Positions 27,616 to 36,250 are shown, counted from the first letter of the stretch. The stretch is 57,712 nucleotides of DNA from Betaproteobacteria bacterium (GCA_025356655.1 JANXRW010000087.1:1-57712); one strand, 5' to 3'. Notes: generated by a model not told the origin, from the letters alone. A program made the numbers and translations.

Positions 27616-28026
27616 GTGCCCGACGAAAGCGCACGGCTGCACCTCTTCGCCGACGGGCCCGTGGAGGTGAGTGGGGTTTTTCGTCTGGGGCCGGAGGCCG
27701 TGCCCGGCCCCCCTCGTCGCCTGCGCTTTTGCCGCTGCGGCGCCAGCGCGCTCGCACCGCTGTGTGATGGTAGTCATGTAGCCGCTCGCGTTCGTGAGCC
27801 CGTCCCGGTCGCCGACCGCCGCCCCGGCGTTGCGCCAAATACCCGGGGACTGGAAATACAGGGCCGTCCCGGTGGGCCTCTCAAACTAAGCGGTGCGTTC
27901 CTACTCATCGCACCCGGCGGCGAGGTGCTCTCGCACGGCGGGGAGGCCGCCCTGTGTCGCTGCCGCCGTTCCCACCAGTGGCCCTTCTGTGACGGGGCGC
28001 ACCGCAGCAGCGAAGCCGTCAGTTAA
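27616..28026 (+). CDS. Double-CDGSH iron-sulfur domain protein
   Basis: A 136-aa protein with two complete CDGSH [2Fe-2S] sites: CRCGASALAPLCDGSH near residue 38 and CRCRRSHQWPFCDGAH near residue 116. Each fits C-x-C-x2-S-x3-P-x-C-D-G-(S/A)-H, where three Cys and one His bind the cluster. These proteins (related to mitoNEET and Miner2) are small electron-transfer or redox-sensing factors. I chose GTG 27616, which is 10 bp after the hydroxybutyrate dehydrogenase stop; an open extension upstream runs through that gene. Its TAA overlaps the stop of the convergent gene within TTAA. Confidence 0.85.
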   Translation: MPDESARLHLFADGPVEVSGVFRLGPEAVPGPPRRLRFCRCGASALAPLCDGSHVAARVREPVPVADRRPGVAPNTRGLEIQGRPGGPLKLSGAFLLIAPGGEVLSHGGEAALCRCRRSHQWPFCDGAHRSSEAVS

Positions 28027-28802
28027 GAACGAAGGCTCGGCCGGCTCGGCCGAGCCGGCCGCCCGAAGATGTCTCGGCTAGCCGCGTAAACGGAACCCGC
28101 CAGCCAGGGCGTAACGGCGCTCATCAGGACGGTGGTCCACACGGGAGCGAAGGGCAGGGCTGCCCCCGTCGGCGTGCGCAGCCAGGAGGGGGCGGCGGCG
28201 AGCGCCACCAATCCCAGGGCCCAAGCGGCGTGCAGTCCCACGGCCAAAGGGCTGCGCACGCCGGCCAGGAGGCTCGCGCGCAGCGCCGCTGGCGCCGAGA
28301 GCCGGTTTAGCAGCACCAAGGCTGGTGCGAACCACAGGGCGAGGAGTGCCGGCGCGCAGAAAACCACGCGCAGCGATAGCGCGACCTTACTTATCCCGCC
28401 AACCGCACTGGCACCCTGCCAGGATCCCAGGCAGGCGGCCACCGCGGCCTGCGCGAGCAGATCGGCCAGCAGCGCGAACACGCCCAGCGCCAGTAACGGA
28501 CCCGAGGCACGACGTATTCCTTCGAAGATCTGCAGCGGGTGCGCTCGACCCCCGGCCTCGACGGCGCTGCAGGCCAGGACGAGCCCGGCACTGAGCGCTG
28601 GCGTCAGGACGTGTAGTGCTGGCAGGAAGGGTAGGGGGACGGCCGCCGCGAGCGCGAGGACGGAGCACAGGGTCGCCGAGCAGGCGAGCCATGCCCCGGG
28701 CTGCCGTCGGTAGAGGCGTAATCCCGACCGTGCCCAGTGGGCTGCACGGCCGGCGGCCACCCGCCTTCCCCCGGCCTGGATCGCGGCATCCGCATCATCC
28801 AT
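28023..28802 (-). CDS. BPSS1780-family membrane protein
   Basis: A 259-aa polytopic membrane protein with about six hydrophobic segments. The N-terminal AAHWARSGLRLYRRQPGAWLACS followed by a long hydrophobic stretch and LTPALSAGLVLACSAVEAGGRAHP is the signature of a family found mostly in betaproteobacteria (BPSS1780 type). Its function is unknown. The ATG at 28802 lies 24 bp after the stop of the enolase-superfamily gene on the same strand, so the two are probably cotranscribed. The C-terminal stop overlaps the CDGSH stop by 4 bp. Confidence 0.8.
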   Translation of the reverse strand: MDDADAAIQAGGRRVAAGRAAHWARSGLRLYRRQPGAWLACSATLCSVLALAAAVPLPFLPALHVLTPALSAGLVLACSAVEAGGRAHPLQIFEGIRRASGPLLALGVFALLADLLAQAAVAACLGSWQGASAVGGISKVALSLRVVFCAPALLALWFAPALVLLNRLSAPAALRASLLAGVRSPLAVGLHAAWALGLVALAAAPSWLRTPTGAALPFAPVWTTVLMSAVTPWLAGSVYAASRDIFGRPARPSRPSLRS

Positions 28803-28826
28803 GCGTTGGCGGCGGCGCGTCGCCGC

Positions 28827-29912
28827 TCAGGGTGCGGCAAACCGCGCCACGGCCCGCTCGTTCCATTGCATGCCGTTGCCCGGGCGACTGGGAACCCCGA
28901 CCTGCCCGTTGATAACCTCCAAGGGTTCCGCAAGCACCGGGGCTGCCCAGTCCACGAATTCAAGCCAGTGGCAAGTAGGGGTTACCGCCAGGAGGTGGGC
29001 GCTTACTTCTGGGAACAGGTGGCTCGACACTTCCATGCCGTGTGCCTGTGCCAGGGCGGCTGCGCGCAGGAATCCGGTGACACCGCCGATACGCTGGACA
29101 TCCGGCATGACGTAGTCGCAGGCGCCCGCGAGCAGTGCCTGGGCGAATTCCATCGTGCCCAGGAGATTCTCGCCAATCTGAATGTGGGTGCGTAGCTCGC
29201 GCGCCAGGCGGGCGCATCCCGCGTAATCGTCGTGCCGCACAGGCTCCTCGATCCAGGCCAGTCCGGAGTCATCGAGCAGGCGCCCGCGCAGGAGTGCTTC
29301 GGCGGGGGTCAGGCACTGGTTGAAGTCCGCCATGAGGCTGACGTCCGGTCCGACGCGCTCGCGTACCGCCTGCACGGTGACCAAGTCGTCCTCCCGGCGC
29401 GGCCGCCCCAACCGGATCTTGACGGCGCCAAAGCCTTCGGCGAGGAGGTCTTCGGCCTCGTCAGCCACCTGTGCCGGCGGCATGAGCCCGAGCCCGTTGC
29501 TGTTATACGCGTTCAGGCGCTTGCACTCCCCGCCCAGTAACACCGCCAGTGGCACGGCGTGCACCTTCGCTAAGCAGTCCCAGGCGGCCATGTCCAGGCC
29601 CGCGAGCGCGATACCCAGGAGTCCCGGCGTGCCCAGCAGGGTGAAGCGCCGGCGCAGGGCGGCATCGAGTTCCACCGGGGCTAAGCGTTGGCCTACGACC
29701 AAGGCTTTTAAGGCCAGGATGGTTTCCACCAGCGGCTTTAGTGCAAGCGCCGTCAGCGCGAAGACGTAGGCGTGGCCGATGATGCCGGCATCGGTGTGCA
29801 GGTCGATCAGCACGAGGGGCGCGATGGCTACCGCGCCCGAACCCGTGGTCAGCGGCCGACGCATGGGCACCAGGACTGGCCGGGCGACGATATCAGTGAG
29901 ACAGACGTTCAT
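28827..29912 (-). CDS. Enolase-superfamily enzyme, mandelate racemase subgroup
   Basis: A 361-aa acid-sugar or alpha-hydroxy-acid racemase/dehydratase candidate. It carries the MR-subgroup catalytic set: the KxR motif in AVKIRLG, metal ligands Asp in LMADFN, Glu in WIEEP and Glu in IGENL, then MPDVQRIGG and the general-base His in SSHLFPE. The N-terminal capping domain has RRPLTTGSG. The exact substrate cannot be read from sequence; mandelate racemase itself and muconate-type enzymes are close relatives. It is followed by the BPSS1780-type gene and preceded, 25 bp upstream, by panE on the same strand. Confidence 0.85.
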   Translation of the reverse strand: MNVCLTDIVARPVLVPMRRPLTTGSGAVAIAPLVLIDLHTDAGIIGHAYVFALTALALKPLVETILALKALVVGQRLAPVELDAALRRRFTLLGTPGLLGIALAGLDMAAWDCLAKVHAVPLAVLLGGECKRLNAYNSNGLGLMPPAQVADEAEDLLAEGFGAVKIRLGRPRREDDLVTVQAVRERVGPDVSLMADFNQCLTPAEALLRGRLLDDSGLAWIEEPVRHDDYAGCARLARELRTHIQIGENLLGTMEFAQALLAGACDYVMPDVQRIGGVTGFLRAAALAQAHGMEVSSHLFPEVSAHLLAVTPTCHWLEFVDWAAPVLAEPLEVINGQVGVPSRPGNGMQWNERAVARFAAP

Positions 29913-29937
29913 GATGAATGGGTGACCGGTAGCGAGA

Positions 29938-30873
29938 TTAGGCGCGGGCGTCCGCGGGCCGGCCTTCGGCGTGCAGCGTCAACGCCGCCACCACGAAGTC
30001 GCAGGCGGGGGTTGCGACTCCCGCCTCACGGCCCAGGGCGCGAACGCCGCCAGCCAGCCACGGCAGTTCGAGTCGATTGCCCCGTTCCAGGTCTCCCAGC
30101 ATCGAGGCGATCATCACCCGCGGCAGTCCATCGACCCGCGCCATGAGGCGCGCATCCAGGTCGGCCGCCAGCGTGACGCCATGCGCGCGGCCCACGGCGA
30201 TCGTCTCCGCCATTAGTGTGGCGAGCAGTGCGCGCGTCTCGGCGTGCTCCCGCAGTGGGCCGATGGGCAAGCGCGTGAGCGCCGTCATGGAACTCATGGC
30301 CACCAGAAAGGCGTACTTCTCCCACAGCGAGGTTTGGATGTTCGGGCTGATGTGCGCATCGATGCCGGCGGCCTGGCAGTGCGCGAGCAGCGCCTGCGTG
30401 CGCGCTGAAGCGTGCGCGTTGAATTCGCCGAAGACCAGGCTCGCCATGGGCCCGTTGTGTCGAATTACGCCCGGGGCTTCGATCAAGGCCGCGATGGCCG
30501 CCACGCCGCCGATAACCCGCTCCGGGCCGTAGAGTCCTTGCAGCACGGTGGCCGCCACCACCCCGTTCTGGAAGGAAACGATGGTGGTGTCCGGGCCCAT
30601 GAGCGGGCGCAATGCCTGCGCGGCTTCCTCCGTGGACCAGAGCTTCACGGCCAGCATCACGAGGTCCACCGGGCCGACGCTTGCGGGGTCGCTGGTGGCG
30701 TGTACCGCGTTGAGGTGCAGGTCTCCCAGGGGGCTCAATACGCGTAGCCCCTCAGTTTTCAGCGCGGCGAGATGCGCGCCGCGGGCGATAAAGTGAACTT
30801 CCGTTCCCGCCGCCGCCAGGCGCCCCCCAAAATAACCGCCCACGCCGCCCGTTCCCATGATGGCGATCCGCAT
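29938..30873 (-). CDS. panE: 2-dehydropantoate 2-reductase
   Basis: NADPH-dependent ketopantoate reductase of the ApbA/PanE family, giving pantoate for coenzyme A. The 311-aa protein begins MRIAIMGTGGVGGYFGGRLA, the Rossmann motif. It has DLVMLAVKLWSTEEA, the conserved VSFQNGV, and the C-terminal catalytic-domain SLWEKYAFLVAMSSMTALTR with the conserved Lys. GGAGGGGG precedes ATG 30873. Because several PanE paralogues act on other 2-keto acids and this one neighbours an enolase-superfamily gene, a catabolic role is possible. Confidence 0.88.
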   Translation of the reverse strand: MRIAIMGTGGVGGYFGGRLAAAGTEVHFIARGAHLAALKTEGLRVLSPLGDLHLNAVHATSDPASVGPVDLVMLAVKLWSTEEAAQALRPLMGPDTTIVSFQNGVVAATVLQGLYGPERVIGGVAAIAALIEAPGVIRHNGPMASLVFGEFNAHASARTQALLAHCQAAGIDAHISPNIQTSLWEKYAFLVAMSSMTALTRLPIGPLREHAETRALLATLMAETIAVGRAHGVTLAADLDARLMARVDGLPRVMIASMLGDLERGNRLELPWLAGGVRALGREAGVATPACDFVVAALTLHAEGRPADARA

Positions 30874-31057
30874 AGTGCCCCCTCCCCCATTCGATTGGCT
30901 CGTGCCGGTGACCTCGGACGGACCCTTGGCCTCGGGCAGGATGTTACCCGCTTCCCGGGCGACCGCCCAGGCGCCCGTTTAGGCGCCGTTGCGCTTGTAA
31001 GCCCCGCCGGCATCCATTAGCCTTTGGCCTCAATCCCACCTTTGACTGAGCCAGCCC

Positions 31058-32296
31058 ATGACGCGTGCAGCCCTACTACCCCATCACGCGAGCGCAGACG
31101 CCCGTTTCCCGGCGCTGGCGCCGCGCATTGCCGACCGAATGCAGCACATCGAACCTTTCCACGTCATGGTGCTCATCGCCCGCGCTAAAGCGCTCGAGGC
31201 GCAGGGGCGCTCGGTCGTCAACATGGTGGTGGGCGAGCCCGACTGGCCCACGCCCGCGCCCATCGTGGCTGCGGGGCAGGCAGCGCTGGCCCGGGGCGAC
31301 CTGCGCTATACCGCCTCTCTGGGAACCACGCCGCTGCGCGAGGCCATCGCCGGGTGGTACGGTAGCCACTATCGCGTGAGCCTGGCGTCCTCCCGGGTGG
31401 CGGTCACCCCCGGCTCCTCGGGCGCGCTGTTGCTAACCATGGGCGTGCTGCTCAATCCGGGCGACGAGGTGCTGATGGCTGACCCGGGTTACCCCTGCAA
31501 CCGCCATTTCGTGGCGACCATGGAGGGGCGGGCCGTGGGCATTCCCGTGGGACCCGAGAGCGCCTACCAGCTCACCGCGGAATTGGTGGAGCGGTACTGG
31601 ACCCCGCGCACGGTGGCGGTCCTGCTCGCCTCGCCGTCCAATCCCACGGGCACCCTGGTGAGCCCGGAGGAACTGCGCCGCATCCATGCCCTTGCGCGCG
31701 CGCGCGGCGCCCGCCTGATCGTCGATGAGATCTACCACGGCCTGACCTACGGGGCCTCGCCCGCACAAAGCGCGCTTTGCTTCGCTGACGATGTTTTTAT
31801 CATCAATAGCTTCTCCAAATATTTTGGGATGACCGGTTGGCGCCTGGGCTGGCTGGTGGCGCCCGAGGACTACCTGCCGGCGATCGACAAGTTAGCGCAG
31901 AACCTGTTCATCAGCGCCTCCGATGTGGCCCAGCGCGCCGCACTGGCGGCCTTCGAACCCGCCACGGTGGTCTTGCTGGAAGAGCGCCGTCGGGCCTGCC
32001 AGGCCCAACGCGACTTTTTGCTGCCGCGGCTACGCGAGTTGGGGTTCCACATCCCGGTGGAACCCGAAGGCGCCTTTTACATCTACGCCGATGCCAGCGC
32101 GTTTACCCAGGACAGCTACCGGTTCTGCTTCGATCTGCTCGAGCAGGCGGGCGTGGCGGTAGCGCCGGGCGTAGATTTTGGGGTGCACCGCGCCGCGACG
32201 CACCTGCGGTTTTCTTATCCGAAGCCGGTGGAGGTGCTGGGCGAGGGCATCGAGCGGCTCGGCCGCTTCCTGGCTGGCCGGGCGGTGCGCTCATGA
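31058..32296 (+). CDS. Class I/II pyridoxal-phosphate aminotransferase
   Basis: A 412-aa fold-type I aminotransferase. The substrate-binding start MQHIEPFHVMVLIARAKALE, VVGEPDWPTPAPI, the GSSGALLLTMGVLLNPGDEVL segment, SPSNPTGTL, and the Schiff-base Lys in INSFSKYFGMTGWRLGW are all present. The sequence resembles aspartate/alanine aminotransferases of the class I group; its amino acid is undetermined. I kept ATG 31058, but the start at 31139 (MQHIEP) is also possible because the first 27 residues look poorly conserved. Its stop overlaps the following hydrolase start (ATGA). Confidence 0.88.
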   Translation: MTRAALLPHHASADARFPALAPRIADRMQHIEPFHVMVLIARAKALEAQGRSVVNMVVGEPDWPTPAPIVAAGQAALARGDLRYTASLGTTPLREAIAGWYGSHYRVSLASSRVAVTPGSSGALLLTMGVLLNPGDEVLMADPGYPCNRHFVATMEGRAVGIPVGPESAYQLTAELVERYWTPRTVAVLLASPSNPTGTLVSPEELRRIHALARARGARLIVDEIYHGLTYGASPAQSALCFADDVFIINSFSKYFGMTGWRLGWLVAPEDYLPAIDKLAQNLFISASDVAQRAALAAFEPATVVLLEERRRACQAQRDFLLPRLRELGFHIPVEPEGAFYIYADASAFTQDSYRFCFDLLEQAGVAVAPGVDFGVHRAATHLRFSYPKPVEVLGEGIERLGRFLAGRAVRS

Positions 32297-33153
32297 GCTT
32301 TCCAATTGAGTTCCGGCGGTCCTGGATACGGGTCAACGGCCTGCGTATCCACACCTGGGTGGGGGGCGAGGGCGACCCCGTGCTACTGCTTCACGGCTAC
32401 CCGCAGAGTGGCCATATGTGGCGCAAGGTGGCACCGTCGCTCGCCGTGCGCCACCGCGTGATCATCCCCGACCTGCGCGGTTACGGGGATTCCGAGAAGC
32501 CTCGGGATGGCTATGACAAGCGCACCATGGCGAGCGACATGCACGGAGTTTGCGTCGAGTTGGGGGCACCGCGTTACGCGGTGGTCGGCCACGACCGCGG
32601 CGCGCGGGTGGCGCACCGCTTGGCGCTGGATCAACCCCAGGCCGTCGCTCGGCTCTGCTTACTGGATATCGTGCCGACGCACACGCTTTTCGGTGCCACC
32701 GATGCACGCCTGGCCGCAGCCTACTGGCACTGGTTCTTCTTGCAGGTGCCGGACCTGCCGGAAGTCATGATCGGGGCCAACCCCGAGGCTTATTTGCGGC
32801 AGATGCTACGCGCCCTGTCGCACGTGCCGGGTGCTATCGAGGAGGAGGCGGTCCAGGAGTACCTGCGCGTGCTGCGTCTGCCTGGCACCATCCGCGCCGG
32901 CTGCGAGGACTACCGTGCGGCCGCATCGGCCGATCTGGCCCTGGACGAGTCCGACCTGGGCAGCCGCGTGCAATGCCCCACGCTCGCGATCTGGGGCCAG
33001 CACGGCAAGATGCACACCCTCTTCGACGTGCTCGCCACCTGGAAAGAGAAGGCCCAGAACGTCTCGGGCAAGGCGCTGCCCTGCGGCCATTTCATCCCGG
33101 AGGAGGCGCCCCAGGAACTGCTCGCCGAATTGGCGCCGTTTCTGCGCGGGTGA
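32293..33153 (+). CDS. Alpha/beta hydrolase resembling fluoroacetate/haloacetate dehalogenase
   Basis: A 286-aa alpha/beta hydrolase whose residues line up with haloacetate dehalogenases. The nucleophile is Asp101 in VVGHDRGARVAHR (not Ser), with Arg102 and Arg105 as carboxylate-binding arginines. Asp125 (LLDIVPTH), His146-Trp147 (YWHWFFL), Tyr in CEDYRAA and the catalytic His in CGHFIPEEAPQ complete the set. In known fluoroacetate dehalogenases the His-Trp-Tyr trio forms the halide pocket. A Trp deeper in that pocket appears to be Leu here (MLRALS). Activity is predicted, not shown. Start ATG 32293 overlaps the aminotransferase stop, implying coupled translation. Confidence 0.85.
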   Translation: MSFPIEFRRSWIRVNGLRIHTWVGGEGDPVLLLHGYPQSGHMWRKVAPSLAVRHRVIIPDLRGYGDSEKPRDGYDKRTMASDMHGVCVELGAPRYAVVGHDRGARVAHRLALDQPQAVARLCLLDIVPTHTLFGATDARLAAAYWHWFFLQVPDLPEVMIGANPEAYLRQMLRALSHVPGAIEEEAVQEYLRVLRLPGTIRAGCEDYRAAASADLALDESDLGSRVQCPTLAIWGQHGKMHTLFDVLATWKEKAQNVSGKALPCGHFIPEEAPQELLAELAPFLRG

Positions 33154-33221
33154 GTGCAGAACTCCGCCCGGGATTGGTTGTCTAGTACGCTGTGTCCCCC
33201 CCCTTGCCTCGGAGGCCTGTC

Positions 33222-34088
33222 GTGAAACCGATCATTCTTGGCGCCCTGATGCTCTTCGCGCTGCCGCCTGCTCTGCATGCCGGCCAGGAGCAGACCTTCA
33301 CGCAGATCGTGCCCGGCGATTCGTCGGTGGATCCTGCCAATCTCATGGCGCTTGTGGATCGCGGCGACGTGCGTGCCATGAACAACATCGGCCTGCTCTG
33401 GGCGCGCGGTGTCGGCGTGGAACGTAACTTCGAGGAGGCCAAGCACTGGTGGACGGAGGCCGCTCGCCGGGGTTTCCCGGTGGCCATGAACAACCTCGGC
33501 CTGCTCTACGCCAGCGGCGAGGCAGGAGCACCCGACTTCGCCCAAGCCCGGGTGTGGTGGGGGCGCGCCGCCGAGGCGGGCAATGCCTGGGCGATGAATA
33601 GCATCGGTGACTTGTATGAAACCGGCAGTGGTGTCGCGCGCGACTACGGCGAGGCGCTGTCCTGGTATCGTCGGGCCGCCGAGGCAGGCGATAGCTTGGC
33701 CATGTACAACCTGGGGCACCTGCAGGAGGAGGGGCTGGGCACGGAGCGCGACCTCAGGGGCGCCTTCGCCTGGTACACCCGTGCCGGCGATCGCGGCGTG
33801 GCCAGCGCCATGCACGGCGCCGGTCGCATGCTCTCCGAGGGGCGCGGCTACCCGCCCGACGCCGCCGAGGCCTATGCCTGGCTTTCCCTTGCGGCCACGC
33901 GCTACGCGCCCGAGGAGCGCGAGGAGGCGAAGGCCACCGCGCAGGAGCTTGCGAGCCTGGAAGGCCGACTCTCGGAGGATGAGCGTTCGCGCGCGAAAGA
34001 GATACAACACAACTTCGAGCAGCGCGTGGCGGAGCAGGAGCGGGCGCAAAAGGCACAGGAGCCCTCGACGGGCGGCAGCAAGATCTGA
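33222..34088 (+). CDS. Sel1-like repeat (SLR/TPR) exported protein
   Basis: A 288-aa protein with a signal peptide (MKPIILGALMLFALPPALHA) and about five Sel1-like repeats. Each shows the A-MNNIGLLW-G-GV-R-F-A--WW-AA--G pattern, for example AMNNLGLLYASGEAG, AMNSIGDLYETGSGVARDY and AMYNLGHLQEEGLGTERDL. The C-terminus is a charged helix (EERAKEIQHNFEQRV). Sel1 proteins are usually protein-interaction scaffolds in the periplasm. GTG 33222 was chosen because GGAGG sits 6 bp upstream and a proper signal peptide follows; an earlier GTG at 33192 would spoil it. Confidence 0.88.
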   Translation: MKPIILGALMLFALPPALHAGQEQTFTQIVPGDSSVDPANLMALVDRGDVRAMNNIGLLWARGVGVERNFEEAKHWWTEAARRGFPVAMNNLGLLYASGEAGAPDFAQARVWWGRAAEAGNAWAMNSIGDLYETGSGVARDYGEALSWYRRAAEAGDSLAMYNLGHLQEEGLGTERDLRGAFAWYTRAGDRGVASAMHGAGRMLSEGRGYPPDAAEAYAWLSLAATRYAPEEREEAKATAQELASLEGRLSEDERSRAKEIQHNFEQRVAEQERAQKAQEPSTGGSKI

Positions 34089-34194
34089 TGGTTCCGGTAT
34101 TCCCTGGAAGCGCCCGATGGCACGTAATATGCAGCGGTCTAGGCGGAGCTTTAAAAAAGATGACCGGGAGGCGCTCAGCAACAGGGAGTCGAGC

Positions 34195-34821
34195 ATGGAC
34201 GTGATGCGGGTTCGCCTAGGTTTGGCAGTGGGCAGCGTGGCTGTTCTTTTCGCGGCGGGGGTGTCAGCTGCGCAGGACGGGGTTACCGGGATGTACCAGA
34301 GCTATCGCTCGGAGATGCCCTCGGGCAACGACGGCGCCTTCGACATGGGGCCGGAGCCTGACTTGGCCCGGTTGGTCAAGGGCCTCACCCGGGCCATCGA
34401 CAAATTGGCCCGGTACCATGTCAACAAGGCCCCACCGCTGGTCTACCGTGTTCCCCACTACGAGATGGAGGAGTACGTCTGTAGCCTGAAGTGCGACATC
34501 AAGGCCTGGTACCTCCCTGGGCAGGGGATCTTTCTCGACGAGAGCCTGCATCCGGAGACGGACCTCTTCGACCGGTCCATTCTCCTGCACGAGATGGTCC
34601 ATTACTTTCAGGACCGGGCCTCCGAATACGGCAGCATGGACCCCTGCAACCGCTGGTTCCACCGGGAACTCGACGCCTACCAGGTGCAGAACCGCTATTT
34701 GTCTGCCGTCAACAGCCCTAGCCACGTAGGCTACACCGGCACGGTGTGCGACGAAGAGGCGCGCGTCCGGCGCGACGCACCCCAAGTCTTCGACGGCACC
34801 CGGCAGGAGGCGCCGCGTTGA
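34195..34821 (+). CDS. Exported HExxH putative metallopeptidase
   Basis: A 208-aa protein with signal peptide (VRLGLAVGSVAVLFAAGVSAAQ). The core LLHEMVHYFQDRASEYG contains HExxH, and RELDAYQVQNRYL about 20 residues later provides a possible third zinc ligand Glu, as in gluzincins. Several Cys residues (CSLKCDIK, DPCNRW, GTVCDEE) may form disulfides. The family resembles small secreted proteins of unknown function with this motif. CAGGGAG precedes ATG 34195; ATG 34204 is an alternative. It follows the Sel1 gene after 106 bp. Confidence 0.7.
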   Translation: MDVMRVRLGLAVGSVAVLFAAGVSAAQDGVTGMYQSYRSEMPSGNDGAFDMGPEPDLARLVKGLTRAIDKLARYHVNKAPPLVYRVPHYEMEEYVCSLKCDIKAWYLPGQGIFLDESLHPETDLFDRSILLHEMVHYFQDRASEYGSMDPCNRWFHRELDAYQVQNRYLSAVNSPSHVGYTGTVCDEEARVRRDAPQVFDGTRQEAPR

Positions 34822-34925
34822 GCGACCCCAGCGCGGGGTGGCATCCCGGCGCAGGAATTCTAATGGATTGACGCCTATCGCCGCTGGTGTGGGAATGAGC
34901 AGGCAGGGTCGCCCTGGTTGTGAAG

Positions 34926-35210
34926 CTACGTCTTCGATGGAGGCCACATCCGTGCCGCATGCAGCACGCGAAGTACTTGCACCAAGTCGCTGGTCACGTC
35001 GTAAATCAGGATGTAGTTCCGGTGCGCGACCCGCTCGCGAGTTCCGGAAACTCGGCCCCGACGGCCAAGGTTGAGAGGATCAACCAAGCGCGCGGCTTTC
35101 TCCGATAGCCGTGCATCGAGATCGAGTGCGGTGGCCGGGTTGTCTGCTGCTATGCAGTCACGAATCGCGCGTCGGTCTTCGAGGGCTGGGCGCGTCCAAG
35201 CGAGCTTCAC
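34926..35210 (-). CDS. RelE/ParE-family toxin
   Basis: A 94-aa type II toxin of the RelE/ParE fold. It begins MKLAWTRPALEDRRAIRDCIA and has the strand VSGTRERVAHRNYILIYDV and the C-terminal RVLHAARMWPP with a conserved Arg. The length is normal and no disruption is visible. Its GTG start overlaps the antitoxin stop (GTGA at 35207-35210), the usual coupled arrangement. Family members are mRNA interferases or gyrase poisons. The partner antitoxin gene directly upstream is frameshifted. Confidence 0.88.
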   Translation of the reverse strand: MKLAWTRPALEDRRAIRDCIAADNPATALDLDARLSEKAARLVDPLNLGRRGRVSGTRERVAHRNYILIYDVTSDLVQVLRVLHAARMWPPSKT

Positions 35211-35489
35211 GAATTAGCGCCGGACAACTTTCGGCGTGTCGCCGCGCGCCACGTTGCCGCTTCGGTTTCGACCTCGTCGGCCGAAATCGAATCACCGGCA
35301 TGGGCCGCGTCGATGCCGATCTGGACTTCGCGCCGGAACCAAGCGTCATGCTCCGTGCTGTTGCCTCACGACGTCGCGCATGAAGTCGCGCAGCAACTGC
35401 GCGCCACTGCGATCCCGGTCCTTGGCAGCCGAAGTGAATTGCCCCTTCAGCGCGTTATCTACGCGGAAGGTGAAAGTAGTCTCGCTCAT
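35207..35489 (-). pseudogene. RHH (CopG/ParD-like) antitoxin gene, frameshifted
   Basis: The N-terminal frame from ATG 35489 reads MSETTFTFRVDNALKGQF, then SGAQLLRDFMRDVVRQQ, a ribbon-helix-helix DNA-binding domain, and stops at 35346. The next frame continues in register with HDAWFRREVQIGIDAAHAGD and ends TRRKLSGANS at the TGA overlapping the toxin start. Together they form one antitoxin of about 94 aa. One extra base lies near 35351-35355 in a CAC-GGAG context. The 47-aa product would keep the DNA-binding fold but lose the toxin-binding tail. An imperfect TGTTAC/GTACA inverted repeat (35504-35521) just upstream may be its operator. Confidence 0.72.
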
Positions 35490-35521
35490 GGCCGGCCCTT
35501 ATGTGTTACAAAACAAGTACA

Positions 35522-35872
35522 TTTAACATGGCGGCGGCGCCAGGAAGTGGTGAGCCACGAAGGAGTTTCCCATTGGCTACCTTTGGGGTAGACAATCAGC
35601 CATTCTAAATGTCGCTCGCCGGGGGGATGGTCCGGCGCTCAGACGAGCATTTGCCCCCCCCGGGGGCTGGGCATCATTCCCGCCGTGCGCTATAACAGCC
35701 CCCCGACCACCTAACCGTCGCATTGAGAATTGCTGATCCCGGCGCCCGGTAGTTTACGACCGATCAGAAAACTGGAATGATGCGCACCGGGCTGGTGCGC
35801 TCTCGGGGCACCTGCGCCCCGGGCTCGTGCGGCCCGCCGCCTAAACCAAACGTCTTCTGAGGGTTCATCACC
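35522..35872. other. Intergenic region with hairpins before the ComEA-like gene
   Basis: This 350-bp stretch holds no gene I can support. Near its right end are two perfect hairpins: GCGCACC (35782-35788) / GGTGCGC (35794-35800) and CGGGGC (35804-35809) / GCCCCG (35816-35821). They would lie in the 5' untranslated region of the ComEA-like gene and could affect message stability. A C/G run occurs around 35653-35668. No strong promoter match stands out. Confidence 0.5.
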
Positions 35873-36250
35873 ATGATCAAACGCTTGCTGGCCATCGTGT
35901 TCCTTTGCTTCAGCCTCGTCGCCGGCGCGCTGGCGGCGGTGGATGTCAATACCGCCGATGAGAAGGAACTGGATTCGGTCAAGGGCATCGGCCCGGCCAA
36001 AGCGAAGGCCATCGTCGAATACCGTAAGGCCCACGGCCCTTTCAAGAGCCTCGACGAACTCACCCAAGTCAAGGGCATCAAGGACAAGACCCTGGCTAAG
36101 GTGCGCGACCAGTTGAGCGTGGGTGCCTCGGCGGCCGCGGCTCCCGCCAAGGCCGCCGTGCCTGCGGCCACCCCGGCCCCTGCCGCTCCCGCCGCTGACG
36201 CCAAGGCGAAGCCGGAGACGAAGGCCAAGGCCAAGGCGGACGCCAAGTGA
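35873..36250 (+). CDS. ComEA-like helix-hairpin-helix DNA-binding protein
   Basis: A 125-aa exported protein with signal peptide (MIKRLLAIVFLCFSLVAGALA) and two helix-hairpin-helix motifs: VDVNTADEKELDSVKGIGPA KAKAIVEYR and LDELTQVKGIKDKTLAKV. The GIGPAKA and GIKDKT hairpins bind DNA backbones. The Ala/Pro/Lys-rich tail (AAAAPAKAAVPAATPAPA) is low complexity. ComEA proteins bind incoming DNA in the periplasm during transformation; a role in natural competence is inferred from the family. Confidence 0.88.
   Translation: MIKRLLAIVFLCFSLVAGALAAVDVNTADEKELDSVKGIGPAKAKAIVEYRKAHGPFKSLDELTQVKGIKDKTLAKVRDQLSVGASAAAAPAKAAVPAATPAPAAPAADAKAKPETKAKAKADAK

Noticed and set aside
35723..35737. GAGAATTGCTGAT shared with 619-631
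   Set aside because: Many 13-base matches are expected by chance in 57 kb; the flanking sequence is not conserved.
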